A DNA stretch of 64,000 bases from contig CALDUL010000037.1 of the NCBI GenBank assembly GCA_937923575.1, positions 22,137-86,136 of the forward strand. The letters run 5' to 3'. Source of the DNA: an uncultured Algimonas sp. GTDB taxonomy: Bacteria; Pseudomonadota; Alphaproteobacteria; Caulobacterales; Maricaulaceae. Positions 8,598 through 16,958 of the stretch are shown here, one piece after another (position 1 is the first letter of the stretch; the number at the start of each line of letters is the position of its first letter). The notes under the pieces are model-generated. The model had not been told where the DNA came from, did no database searches, and saw only the letters and a program-made list of their open reading frames with translations. The position numbers and the translations under genes are program-made.

Positions 8598-9972
8598 AGA
8601 CGCGCTCGCCACCGCGCTGACAGCAGCACTGGGCGCACCGATTACCGAGCTCACCCGCCTGACGGCAGGCGCATCGATGGAAAGCTGGGCCTTCCAGGCC
8701 GCAGATCGTCCGCTTATCCTGCGCCGCGCACCGGGGGGTGCGACGGACGCGTCCGGGCTCGGCGCTATCTCGCTCTCGACCGAAGCCGCCACGATAGACG
8801 CGGCACGGTGCGCGGGCGTCTGCGCGCCGGATGTCGTCCATGTCTTCGCGCCCGACGCGCCCATTGGCGCGGGCTATGTGATGAACCGTCTGCCCGGCGA
8901 AGCGCTACCGCCGCGGCTGTTCCGTGATTCCGGTCTTGCCCCCGTGCTCGATGCACTGCCAGAGCGGCTCGCGCGCGAGATGGCGGCGATACATGCGGTT
9001 CCGACGGACAGCTTGCCGGATCTTCCGCATCTCGGCGCGCGCGCGCTGATCGCGGAATATCGCAAGCCTTACGCCGCGCTCGGCCAGCGCCGTCCGGTCT
9101 ATGAGCTGGCCTTTGCCTGGCTGGAGGAGAACTGTCCTGAACGCTACGACCCGCCCGTGCTGGTCCACGGCGATTTCCGCATGGGCAACCTGCTCATCGA
9201 CCACACGGGGCTGACCGCCGTGCTCGATTGGGAGCTCTGCCATCTGGGCGATCCGCATCAGGACCTCGCCTATATCTGCGCGCCGAGTTGGCGCTTCGGG
9301 CGGCGGGAGAAAACCGTCGGCGGGATCGGCGCGTTGGAGCCGTTCCTCGACGCCTACGAAGCGGCGTCCGGTCACAGCGTCGACCGCGCGCGGTTCGATG
9401 TCTGGCGCGTGCTCACCACGCTGTTCTGGGGCAGCGCCTGCATGAGCATGCTCAACGCCTGGCGCGACGGCCATGAGCGCACCGTGGAGCGCGCCGCCAT
9501 CGGCCGCCGCATCAGCGAGGTGGAAATCGATCTTCTGCTTCTGCTCGAAGAGTTGGAGGCGGTGGAGAGCGTGCCGCTACCGAACATCGTCGCGCCCGCT
9601 ACGCGACCCGACGGCGGGCCGACGAGCCTTGCGGAGATGATCACTGCGCTGTCCGAGTGGAACGAAGGCGAAGTCACGGCGAACTCGCAAGGCCGCGCGC
9701 GATTCCAATCGCGCATTGCCGCCAACCTGCTGGGGCAGCTCGCGCGCGAAGCCTCGATGGGCCGGGACTTCGCCTTTGCTGCGCGGGACCGATTGAAAGC
9801 GTTGCGCATGGGAGAGGGCGCGCTGAACGATGGGCTCGCGGATGGCTCGGTCGATTGGCGCGGTGGTCCGGTCTGGGATCATCTGCGGCTGAGCACTGTC
9901 GAGCGTTTGATGATCGACCAGCCGCGCTATCCGGGCCTCATGGACGCGCAGACCCGCTGGTTCGCGACATAG
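8587..9972 (+). CDS. Phosphotransferase family protein with C-terminal extension
   Basis: 461 aa. Residues about 1-340 form an APH-type kinase with nucleotide loop LTRLTAGASMESWAF, catalytic loop HGDFRMGNLLI and metal site LDWELCHLGDPHQDLAY. Residues about 345-461 form an extra all-alpha domain (LAEMITALSEWNEGEV through ARDRLKAL) that resembles the C-terminal or stand-alone domain often accompanying these kinases (DUF6285 type). The start overlaps the crotonase end by 11 bp. Substrate is probably a hydroxyacyl-CoA by context; this is inference. Confidence 0.8.
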   Translation: MESKDALATALTAALGAPITELTRLTAGASMESWAFQAADRPLILRRAPGGATDASGLGAISLSTEAATIDAARCAGVCAPDVVHVFAPDAPIGAGYVMNRLPGEALPPRLFRDSGLAPVLDALPERLAREMAAIHAVPTDSLPDLPHLGARALIAEYRKPYAALGQRRPVYELAFAWLEENCPERYDPPVLVHGDFRMGNLLIDHTGLTAVLDWELCHLGDPHQDLAYICAPSWRFGRREKTVGGIGALEPFLDAYEAASGHSVDRARFDVWRVLTTLFWGSACMSMLNAWRDGHERTVERAAIGRRISEVEIDLLLLLEELEAVESVPLPNIVAPATRPDGGPTSLAEMITALSEWNEGEVTANSQGRARFQSRIAANLLGQLAREASMGRDFAFAARDRLKALRMGEGALNDGLADGSVDWRGGPVWDHLRLSTVERLMIDQPRYPGLMDAQTRWFAT

Positions 9973-10069
9973 TCCGGGGCAGAATTATCAAGGGGCTGGG
10001 ACGAATTTCACAAGCATGGCGAGGCGCTCTTTCCTAAACCGCGATCACGGACAAGGAAGGGATCATCCC

Positions 10070-10558
10070 ATGAAGACCAAATATATTCTCGGCGCGCTGA
10101 TCGTCGCCAACGCCTCCCTGCCGAGCGAGGCCTTCGCCAATCGCGGCTACCAGCCCGGCAATTGCGCGGTCTATGCGGAGATGGCGGCCAAGACGATCAA
10201 GGCGGACAGCCGCGTCACGGGCGAGACACAGACCAAATCCGTCAAAGTGCTCACCGTCTATTCCGACCATCTGAACGGTGTCGTCAAAGCCAAAATGCCC
10301 GAGACCTATCAGCAGGCCAAGGGCTTTGGCTGGGACAAAGCCAAGGTCGACCAGATGATGAAAGATGGCGAGGCCGCGATCCGTGCCGGCTTTCATTCCG
10401 GTACGATGGAGACGGACAAGATCTACACTGACCACCTGTTGGCGATCAACAATTGCGCCAAGGCCTCCTCAATGGCGGGCGATATCGGGCGCGACGATGC
10501 CAATGCGATCGGCGAGGTCATGGGCGACGTCTTCGCACAGATCGCCGGAGGCTCCTAG
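10070..10558 (+). CDS. Hypothetical periplasmic protein
   Basis: 162 aa from the ATG at 10070, preceded by an AAGGAAGGG ribosome site. A signal peptide is clear: a short basic start (MKTK), a hydrophobic stretch and probable cleavage after SEAFA. The mature part has two well-spaced cysteines (GNCAVYAEM near the new N-terminus and INNCAKASS near the C-terminus) that could form a disulfide in the periplasm, and is otherwise helical and polar. I do not recognise the family. It stands alone between the kinase operon and the nitroreductase. Confidence 0.7.
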   Translation: MKTKYILGALIVANASLPSEAFANRGYQPGNCAVYAEMAAKTIKADSRVTGETQTKSVKVLTVYSDHLNGVVKAKMPETYQQAKGFGWDKAKVDQMMKDGEAAIRAGFHSGTMETDKIYTDHLLAINNCAKASSMAGDIGRDDANAIGEVMGDVFAQIAGGS

Positions 10559-10614
10559 GATCGGGACATGGACCGATCACATAACCGCATCATCGCCCTG
10601 ATGGGCGGTGCGAA

Positions 10615-10649
10615 GGGCTTGGCGCGGCACGGGGCGACGCGCTAAGCCC
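10615..10649 (+). terminator. Hairpin between secreted-protein gene and nitroreductase
   Basis: GGGCTTGGCGCG (10615-10626) pairs with CGCGCTAAGCCC (10638-10649) over 12 positions with one G-U wobble and an 11-nt loop. Only CTTG follows, so it is not a canonical U-rich terminator. It may end the 10070-10558 transcript, or fold in the leader of the nitroreductase, whose ATG is 6 nt downstream. Confidence 0.4.
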
Positions 10650-10655
10650 CTTGTC

Positions 10656-11324
10656 ATGCAAACAAACACACTCCCCGAGCTCCTCGACACACGCTTTTCC
10701 GCACGGGGGTTCAAACCCGATCCCGTGCCGCAGGAATTGCTCGACCGCATCTTCACCCAGAGCCTGCGGGCGGCGTCCAATTGCAACACTCAACCGTGGC
10801 AGGTTCACGTCGTCTCCGGCGAAATGCGCGACAAAGTCTCCAATGCCATGCTGGCCGAGGTGATGAGCGGGAAGGGACCGTCGCCCGAATTCGACTGGAA
10901 CGTAAAATATGCCGGCGCGCATAAGGACCGGCAGTGGGGCTCGGCCATGGCGCTCTACGGGGCCATGGGTATCGCGCGCGAGGACAAGCCCGCGCGCATG
11001 CAGGCCATGGGCCGCAACTGGCAGTTCTTCGGCGCGCCGCATGGGGCGTTCTTCACCATGGAAAAATATCTCGGCATCATGGGCGCGGTCGACATGGGCA
11101 TCTACGCCCAGACGCTATCGCTGTTACTAGAGGAAAACGGTATCCAGTCCTGCATGCAGGGCGCGCTGGGGCAGTTTCCAGCACCCGTCAAAAAGCTCCT
11201 GAATATCCCGGACGAGCACGGAATCCTGTTCGGTATGAGCTTTGGCTACGCTGACGACCACCCGTCCAACACCTGCCGCACCGACCGTGTGGCGCTGTCC
11301 GAAGGTGTCGTGTTTCATGAATAG
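10656..11324 (+). CDS. Nitroreductase family protein
   Basis: 222 aa from the ATG at 10656 (an upstream in-frame ATG at 10608 would read through the hairpin). FMN-dependent nitroreductase fold: the FMN-phosphate motif RFSARGFKPDPVP at the N-terminus, AASNCNTQPWQVHVV, and the C-terminal ILFGMSFGYADDHPSNTCR. Members reduce nitro groups, quinones or enones using NAD(P)H. The physiological substrate cannot be inferred. The stop overlaps the esterase start by 8 bp, suggesting co-translation. Confidence 0.85.
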   Translation: MQTNTLPELLDTRFSARGFKPDPVPQELLDRIFTQSLRAASNCNTQPWQVHVVSGEMRDKVSNAMLAEVMSGKGPSPEFDWNVKYAGAHKDRQWGSAMALYGAMGIAREDKPARMQAMGRNWQFFGAPHGAFFTMEKYLGIMGAVDMGIYAQTLSLLLEENGIQSCMQGALGQFPAPVKKLLNIPDEHGILFGMSFGYADDHPSNTCRTDRVALSEGVVFHE

Positions 11325-13014
11325 GGCGCTCGCGCTCGCAGGTGCATTGCTGCTGGCAAGTTGCGGCGCGTCTGCGCCCACGCTGACCGAGGTGCTCGCC
11401 ACCCCGCAAGGCCCTGTGCAGGGCATTGTGACGGATGATCCGGACATCGTCTCCTATCAGGGCATCCCCTTTGCCGCGCCGCCTGTGGGCGATCTGCGTT
11501 GGGCACCGCCCGCGCCTGCGCCGAGGTGGTCCGAGACACGCAACGCGAGCGAATTCGGCTCCCGCTGCATGCAGCCGCGCGCGAACCCGGACGACGATTT
11601 TTTCGACCGACTGATCGACGGCCACGGCCTTTCCGCCGCCAAGACATTCGCCATCAAACGCATCGCGGGCGCGCTGGGCAGTGACCCGATGAGCGAGGAC
11701 TGCCTCTATCTGAATGTGCGCGCGCCGAAAGCGGCCAAGGACGCGCCCGTCATGGTCTGGATCCACGGCGGCGGGCATCAGTTCGGTGAAGCCAATTTCC
11801 CCTATTACCAGGGCAATGGCCTGGCAGAGCGCGGGGTCGTGCTGGTCACGCTAAACTACCGCTTGGGCGTATTCGGCTATATGGCGCATCCCGCGCTATC
11901 AGAGGATGACCCGCGCGGCGTATCCGGCAATTACGGCTCGCTCGATCAGGTCGCCGCATTGGAATGGGTGCGCGACAATATCGAGGCTTATGGCGGTGAT
12001 CCGAATAACGTCACCATATTCGGAGAGAGCGCGGGCGCGTGGTCCGTCACCGAGATGATGAGCACGCCGCTGGCGTCCGGTCTGTTCCACCAAGCCATCG
12101 CGCAGTCGGGCGCTTCCTCCTATCATATGAGCCAGCTCGACGGTCCCGACATGCCGATCCCGGGCGGCTGGCCGTCCGGCCATTCCATGGGCCTGCGGGT
12201 CGCGGATGCGCTGGGGCTGGATGATCCGACCGCGGCCGAGTTGCGGGCTGTTCCGGCCGAAGAGATACGTGAAAAGCTCCCGCCCAAGGCCGAGGAGGCC
12301 TTCCACCACATCCGCGACGGTGTGGTGTTTCCGCAAAATGTCGGGCTGGCTTTCGCCACCGGGCAGATCAATGCCGTGCCGTTGCTGACGGGCTACAATT
12401 CAGATGAAGGCACTCTGTTCTTCGACGATGATGGGCAGCCCTCGGTCTGGCTGGAAACGCTGGAGCCGGGCACGCGCGCGGAGCTCGAGACGAAATTGCG
12501 CGCGCCTTTCCCGCAGCACGCGGACGCGCTGCTGGACGTCTATCCCCTGCATGAGGATTTCCGGACGCACGGCATTCAGTGGATGGGTGACGAGATCTTC
12601 GGGACCAACATTCGCTTTGCCGCGCGCGCCGTGGAAGAGGCCGGACAGCCGAGCTGGACCTATTTCTTCTCCCGCGTACCGCCGTCGGATACACAGACGC
12701 TGGGCGCGTTCCACGCCGCTGAAATCCCCTTCGTGTTCGACACACATGAAGACTTGCTAGGCGTGTCTGACGAGGATGAGCAGCTGACCGACATCATGAT
12801 CGGCTATTGGGCGAATTTCGCGAAAGACGGCAATCCCAACGGCGCGGGCCTGCCCGACTGGCCCGAACATGCGGGCGAAAACTGGATGCATTTCTCCGCC
12901 AATAGCGGACGGCCCCTCGCAGAGGTGGAACAAGGCGTTCGGCGCGAGAAGCTGGACCTGCTATCCGAGGGCCTGCAGCTCAAGCTCGAACAGCTGGCGG
13001 ACGCTAAACCCTGA
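11317..13014 (+). CDS. Lipoprotein carboxylesterase, type B family
   Basis: 565 aa from the ATG at 11317. The N-terminus MNRALALAGALLLASCGA is a lipoprotein signal with lipobox LASC, predicting a membrane-anchored extracytoplasmic enzyme. The alpha/beta-hydrolase body carries the type-B esterase landmarks: oxyanion WIHGGGHQFGE, nucleophile elbow FGESAGAWSV, the acid in YNSDEGTLF and the histidine in LGAFHAAEIPFVF. It hydrolyses carboxylic esters; the natural ester is unknown. It overlaps the nitroreductase gene and ends just before a strong hairpin that belongs to the opposite strand. Confidence 0.87.
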   Translation: MNRALALAGALLLASCGASAPTLTEVLATPQGPVQGIVTDDPDIVSYQGIPFAAPPVGDLRWAPPAPAPRWSETRNASEFGSRCMQPRANPDDDFFDRLIDGHGLSAAKTFAIKRIAGALGSDPMSEDCLYLNVRAPKAAKDAPVMVWIHGGGHQFGEANFPYYQGNGLAERGVVLVTLNYRLGVFGYMAHPALSEDDPRGVSGNYGSLDQVAALEWVRDNIEAYGGDPNNVTIFGESAGAWSVTEMMSTPLASGLFHQAIAQSGASSYHMSQLDGPDMPIPGGWPSGHSMGLRVADALGLDDPTAAELRAVPAEEIREKLPPKAEEAFHHIRDGVVFPQNVGLAFATGQINAVPLLTGYNSDEGTLFFDDDGQPSVWLETLEPGTRAELETKLRAPFPQHADALLDVYPLHEDFRTHGIQWMGDEIFGTNIRFAARAVEEAGQPSWTYFFSRVPPSDTQTLGAFHAAEIPFVFDTHEDLLGVSDEDEQLTDIMIGYWANFAKDGNPNGAGLPDWPEHAGENWMHFSANSGRPLAEVEQGVRREKLDLLSEGLQLKLEQLADAKP

Positions 13015-13022
13015 CAATAAAA

Positions 13023-13057
13023 AACCGCCGCTCTTTCGGTGGAAAAGAGCGGCGGTT
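13023..13057 (-). terminator. Rho-independent terminator (minus strand)
   Basis: A perfect 14-bp stem, AACCGCCGCTCTTT (13023-13036) with AAAGAGCGGCGGTT (13044-13057), encloses a 7-nt loop. On the minus strand it is followed by TTTTTTATTG, a proper U tract; on the plus strand it is followed by CCCAC. It therefore terminates transcripts coming from the DUF2853 gene and the RNA candidate between them. Confidence 0.85.
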
Positions 13058-13180
13058 CCCACATGCGGCGAACCTGCCCACACCGGCAGGGTAGGCTGGT
13101 GGACTCCCGGACAGGCTCGCCATTCGGTTCCTAGATCAACGGGGCGCGTGACCAGGGGACCTGACTGTGTTCGCAGTTCT
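13058..13180 (-). ncRNA. Candidate structured RNA or 3' UTR ahead of a terminator
   Basis: About 130 nt without a gene between the DUF2853 stop and the terminator fold into a rod. GCGAAC (13068-13073) closes with GTTCGC (13169-13174). A side hairpin CCTGCC/GGCAGG lies at 13073-13090. CTGGT (13096-13100) pairs with ACCAG (13151-13155). The minus-strand stretch CAGTCAGGTCCCCTGG near the 5' side and the rod-with-bulge shape recall 6S RNA, but the usual neighbours (zapA, fthC) are absent and no clear promoter is visible. It may be an independent small RNA or only a folded 3' UTR. Confidence 0.35.
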
Positions 13181-13188
13181 GCGAATAT

Positions 13189-13533
13189 CTATGAGTAGAT
13201 GGACTCCCGGCCGAGATCCTTGGCCAGCATGTAATAGACTACGGCGCGATATTTCGTGCGCACGCCCTTGGACTTGTAGTGGTCCATGACCTTGGCGATG
13301 GCGGCGTCGGCCTTGGCAGCGTCGGTGACACCGAGCTTTTTCATCACGAAGTTCTTGCGTACGGTTTCCAGTTCCTTTGGGTCAGAACCCGCGACTGTCG
13401 AGGCGTCGCGATTGTAGATCGACGGACCGCAGCCAATCGTGACCTTGCGCAGCAGGTCCATATCCGGGCTTATGCCCAGATCGCCGCGAAGCTGGTCCGC
13501 ATATTTACCGATGAGTTCGTCTCTCTTTCCCAT
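13189..13533 (-). CDS. DUF2853 family protein
   Basis: 114 aa small cytosolic protein. The opening MGKRDELIGKYADQLR, the central CGPSIYNRDASTV, and the ending YRAVVYYMLAKDLG match DUF2853, a helical family of unknown function common in alphaproteobacteria. A strong GGGAGG ribosome site precedes the ATG. It is transcribed toward the structured RNA candidate and terminator at 13023-13188 and has no operon partner. Confidence 0.85.
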   Translation of the reverse strand: MGKRDELIGKYADQLRGDLGISPDMDLLRKVTIGCGPSIYNRDASTVAGSDPKELETVRKNFVMKKLGVTDAAKADAAIAKVMDHYKSKGVRTKYRAVVYYMLAKDLGRESIYS

Positions 13534-13611
13534 GATGTCCTCCCAGGGTTGTCAGGCGCCAACAATTGACATGGGTTAATTCGGCAAATGCAGGTGAACG
13601 GTTGCTGAACG

Positions 13612-14595
13612 CTATTGCCTGGCGAAGTCCACGATGGACTGGCGCGTCCTGTCCACCACCAGGCGGGTTACGTCGGGCCGAGAATAATGGCCTGCGGGAT
13701 CGAAATTCTGCCGCTCCTCGCGGACCTTGGCGGGGTCGAGCTCCACGACCCGCACGCCTGTTTCCGCTGTCCAGGGCTCCATGAGGAAAGACCCGTCCGG
13801 CGCGCAGACGCAGGAGCCGCCATTGGCGGGCATCTCGCCGACGGCCTCGCGCAGATAGTCGGCGAATGGCATGTCGTCGCGCACATCGCTCCTGCGCATC
13901 ACACCGCAGACGCTGACGACATAGGACCGGCCTTCCTTGGCCAGCACGGGGGTGAGGTCTTCGGTGTTGCGGCGATTGCCCGGCCAGCAGGCAATGTGCA
14001 GGTCCTCGCCCTGCGCGTAGAGCGCGGCGCGCGACAGCGGCATCCAATTCTCCCAGCAGTTCAGCCCGCCGACCGTGAACGGCCCGACCCGGTGCGTGAC
14101 CAGCCCTGCCCCGTCGCCGGGGCTCCAGACGAGCCGTTCCTCGAAGGTGGGCTGCAGCTTGCGGTGGGCCGACCGGACCTCCCCGCCCGCGTCGATGAAG
14201 ACATAGGAGCAGTAGAGCGAATGGCCGGAGCGGTCGCGCGGCCGCTCGATGATCCCGACATAGGCGCTCATTCCGGCAATGCGCAGCGCGTGCCGGATTG
14301 GGTCAAGATGGCCATCCTCGATCGTGACGGCCTGATCGGAGTAATGGGCGAAAAGCGCTTTGCCGCGCGCATCGTCGAACCGGGCACCATGACCGTCGGA
14401 GAGCCAGAACGGGTAGGACGGCAGCAGAGCTTCGGGAAAAACGATCATTTGCGCGCCCTCAGACGCTGCAATGTCAATGGCATCGACGATCTGCGCCACG
14501 CCTGCCGCGCGGTCGATAAAGGCCGGGGCGAGCTGCGCCACGGCGACACGGAAAGGCTCTGACGGTAAACGGGGCGTCGGATCAATTTGGCTCAT
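13612..14595 (-). CDS. Nitrilase (aliphatic/aromatic branch carbon-nitrogen hydrolase)
   Basis: 327 aa from the ATG at 14595; an open frame upstream to 14757 lacks family character and overlaps the TadG-like gene. The catalytic triad is present: Glu in FPEALLPSYPFW, Lys in HRKLQPTFEERLVW and Cys in GGLNCWENWMPL. The CWEN pattern is that of true nitrilases (branch 1), which convert nitriles to carboxylates and ammonia, unlike the amidase at 1424-2200. A Nit6803-like or aliphatic nitrilase is possible. It is a single gene. Confidence 0.88.
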   Translation of the reverse strand: MSQIDPTPRLPSEPFRVAVAQLAPAFIDRAAGVAQIVDAIDIAASEGAQMIVFPEALLPSYPFWLSDGHGARFDDARGKALFAHYSDQAVTIEDGHLDPIRHALRIAGMSAYVGIIERPRDRSGHSLYCSYVFIDAGGEVRSAHRKLQPTFEERLVWSPGDGAGLVTHRVGPFTVGGLNCWENWMPLSRAALYAQGEDLHIACWPGNRRNTEDLTPVLAKEGRSYVVSVCGVMRRSDVRDDMPFADYLREAVGEMPANGGSCVCAPDGSFLMEPWTAETGVRVVELDPAKVREERQNFDPAGHYSRPDVTRLVVDRTRQSIVDFARQ

Positions 14596-14604
14596 GGCCA
14601 AGGG

Positions 14605-14619
14605 TTTAGGCGCGCTTAA
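14605..14619. promoter_or_regulatory. CtrA-like half-perfect box
   Basis: TTTA-GGCGCGC-TTAA differs from the CtrA consensus TTAA-N7-TTAA at one base. It lies 10 bp before the nitrilase ATG and about 130 bp before the TadG-like gene, so either could be the target. Single-mismatch sites occur by chance, so this is only a candidate. Confidence 0.25.
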
Positions 14620-14747
14620 CCGCGTTTGACAAAGGAATATAAAGGCCGCTCCCCTAACCCAGCCCCCTAGATGCCTGCTCGGAAACCGGAAAGCTCCGGA
14701 GTCTGAGATGCCGTGTGGAGCATGCAGGTAAATGGATGAGGTGGACC

Positions 14748-16277
14748 ATGCTGTCACGGATAAAAACCTGCGCGGGCGCGCTGATGAACTCGAGCGCCTT
14801 GCGCGCGGCAGACCGGACGTCGAGCCGACGGAACGCCTTTGTTCAGGACGAACGCGGCAACATCGCGATCATGACCGCCTTCACCCTGACCATGCTACTG
14901 ATAGGGATCGGCGCGGCCTTCGACTACACCCGCGCGATCCAACGTAACAACGATCTGCAGAACGTCGTCGACGCCGCCGTGCTGGCGGGGGCGTCGATAA
15001 AGGACAAGGACGCCGCCTATATCGAAGAGCAAGTGCGCAAGATCGTGGACGGCTACAACACACAGGGCTTGGAGCTGAAGGTTGATGTGGATGTCGATGA
15101 CGACCGCGTTTACCTCAGCGTGCAGAACGCTCCGTCGAGCATTTTCGGTAGCCTGACCAACCGCCAATCCGTGCCGCTGCTCGTCGAGAGCGCCGCGCCG
15201 CGCGCGCAGGATACGCCAGTCCACCTCTCGCTCGTGCTTGACACCACGGGATCGATGCAAGGTGCGAACCTCGCAGCCATGCAGACGGCTACCACTGACC
15301 TGCTTGACGAGATGGAAAAGTTGCCGGCGGGAACGCGGGTTTCGATCGTGCCCTTCGGTAATTACGTCAACATCGGGACGACCTCGACGACGCCACGCCC
15401 TTGGTTGGACCGCGGCCGAGACGGTGAAATCGACACGATCTGTGCGCCGGAGCAGATCGAAACGACGGCTCCGACTTGTACGACAGAGTCGCATACCTAC
15501 ACCCGCTATAGAGATGGGTTGAACATGGGCGTAGTGACCGAAGACAGGACGACATGTTCAGGCGGCACATATACTGACGGTCCCGAAGTGTGCCAAGACA
15601 GAACCTATACCTGGAATGGCTGCATGGGTTCGCGCCTGAATGGCATGGCCGAAGTCTCAGACTTCCGAGGCCGGCGTTTTCCGGCGGCGTTGGACCGCAA
15701 CTGCGGCACGGAATTGATGCCTCTGGGCTCGGACTTCGACGCCATGCGCGCCATGGTGTCGGGTCTGACCACCTCCGGCAGTACCTATCTTCCGTCTGGT
15801 CTGTCCTGGGGTTGGCGCACGTTGACACCGCGCATGCCCTACCCGCAATCGGCCAGTATGAGCGGCGGCGTGTCCGTTCCGATCAATCCCGGCAGTGCGA
15901 ATGGCGGGAATGGTCCTCAGAACGGCTCTGGCAATGGCCGTCCTCGGCTCAATCGCGCCATGCTTTTCATGACCGACGGGCTCAACAACAGATCGATTGA
16001 TGGCACGGATCCGTCTGGCAATGTCACCCTGCATGACGGCAACGACGGCCAGGCGGGACTTGATCTGTCAGAAACCATCTGTGAGAATATCAGGGAAGAC
16101 GGGATTGATCTTTTCGTCGTGGCCTACCGCGTGCCGGGTCAGACGGACACAGTCGAGATGCTGGAGAATTGCGCCTCGTCGCCGGGTCACTTCTTCACAC
16201 CCGACAATGCGACCGAGCTGAAGTCCGCTTTCCGAGAGGTGGCCCAGATGCTGGAATCAACCCGTATTCTTTTCTAG
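14748..16277 (+). CDS. TadG-like pilus/VWA-domain membrane protein
   Basis: 509 aa from the ATG at 14748, chosen for its GAGGTGG ribosome site; ATGs at 14715 and 14736 are alternatives. The N-terminus has the TadE/TadG signature: DERGNIAIMTAF, a transmembrane helix (LTMLLIGIGAAFDYTRAI) and NNDLQNVVDAAVLAGA. A von Willebrand A domain follows, with MIDAS motif LDTTGSMQG, later MTDGLNN, and DLFVVAYRV. A Cys-rich, Thr-rich insert lies at about residues 220-300. TadG proteins assist Flp pilus secretion at the inner membrane, but no other tad gene is in the window. Confidence 0.8.
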   Translation: MLSRIKTCAGALMNSSALRAADRTSSRRNAFVQDERGNIAIMTAFTLTMLLIGIGAAFDYTRAIQRNNDLQNVVDAAVLAGASIKDKDAAYIEEQVRKIVDGYNTQGLELKVDVDVDDDRVYLSVQNAPSSIFGSLTNRQSVPLLVESAAPRAQDTPVHLSLVLDTTGSMQGANLAAMQTATTDLLDEMEKLPAGTRVSIVPFGNYVNIGTTSTTPRPWLDRGRDGEIDTICAPEQIETTAPTCTTESHTYTRYRDGLNMGVVTEDRTTCSGGTYTDGPEVCQDRTYTWNGCMGSRLNGMAEVSDFRGRRFPAALDRNCGTELMPLGSDFDAMRAMVSGLTTSGSTYLPSGLSWGWRTLTPRMPYPQSASMSGGVSVPINPGSANGGNGPQNGSGNGRPRLNRAMLFMTDGLNNRSIDGTDPSGNVTLHDGNDGQAGLDLSETICENIREDGIDLFVVAYRVPGQTDTVEMLENCASSPGHFFTPDNATELKSAFREVAQMLESTRILF

Positions 16278-16315
16278 CGCTTGCGGCCATGAAGGCCCCG
16301 GCGTAGCAGTCGCCC

Positions 16316-16933
16316 ATGGGCTTTTACGCCAGACATGTATTGCCGCGGATGCTGGATGCCGCCTGCGGCTGCGGCGCGATCGAGCGCCAACGCGCCAAGG
16401 TCGTGCCCATGGCGACGGGCGAGGTCGTGGAAATCGGCATCGGCTCCGGGTTGAACCTGCCCTTTTACGATCCGTCCAATGTCACATCGGTCACCGGTAT
16501 CGACCCGGATGACGCGATCTGGCTGCGCGCGACGGAGCGCGTGGCGGCCTGCGACTTTCCGGTTCGCCGCCTCGGACTGTCGGGCGAGCGGATCGAGCTG
16601 CCGGATAGCTCGGCCGATACGGTCGTCGTGACCTATGCGCTTTGCACCATCCCCGACCCAGATGCCGCGCTGCGCGAGGCCGCCCGTCTGCTAAAGCCCG
16701 GAGGGCAGATCCTGTTCACCGAGCACGGCCGTGCGCCGGACGCAAAAGTTGCGCGCTGGCAATCGCGCATCGATCCGCTCTGGTCTCGCATTGCGGGCGG
16801 GTGCCATTCGGGTCGCGATATCCCGGCGCTCTTTAGGGACGCGGGCCTCCAGCTGACCGATCTACAGCAGGGCTATGTTCCCGGGCCGAAAGTTCTCGCC
16901 TATAATTACTGGGGCGCGGCCCGCCCGGCGTAA
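16316..16933 (+). CDS. Class I SAM-dependent methyltransferase
   Basis: 205 aa. SAM-binding motif I is VVEIGIGSGLNLPFY, the acidic motif II is in VTGIDPDD, and the post-core RLLKPGGQILFTEHG is typical. The opening MGFYARHVLPRMLDAAC and the C-terminal WSRIAGGCHSGRDIP match the METTL7/TMT1-like and PmtA-related small methyltransferases, which act on lipids or thiols. The exact acceptor is unknown. The following lipoprotein gene begins 25 bp later, so they may share a transcript. Confidence 0.83.
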   Translation: MGFYARHVLPRMLDAACGCGAIERQRAKVVPMATGEVVEIGIGSGLNLPFYDPSNVTSVTGIDPDDAIWLRATERVAACDFPVRRLGLSGERIELPDSSADTVVVTYALCTIPDPDAALREAARLLKPGGQILFTEHGRAPDAKVARWQSRIDPLWSRIAGGCHSGRDIPALFRDAGLQLTDLQQGYVPGPKVLAYNYWGAARPA

Positions 16934-16958
16934 GCCAAGATCAGCCAAAGGAGACATC

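Noticed and set aside
13058..13180. Calling the RNA candidate 6S RNA outright
   Set aside because: The conserved neighbours and a clear promoter are missing; the resemblance is partial, so it is kept as a candidate only.
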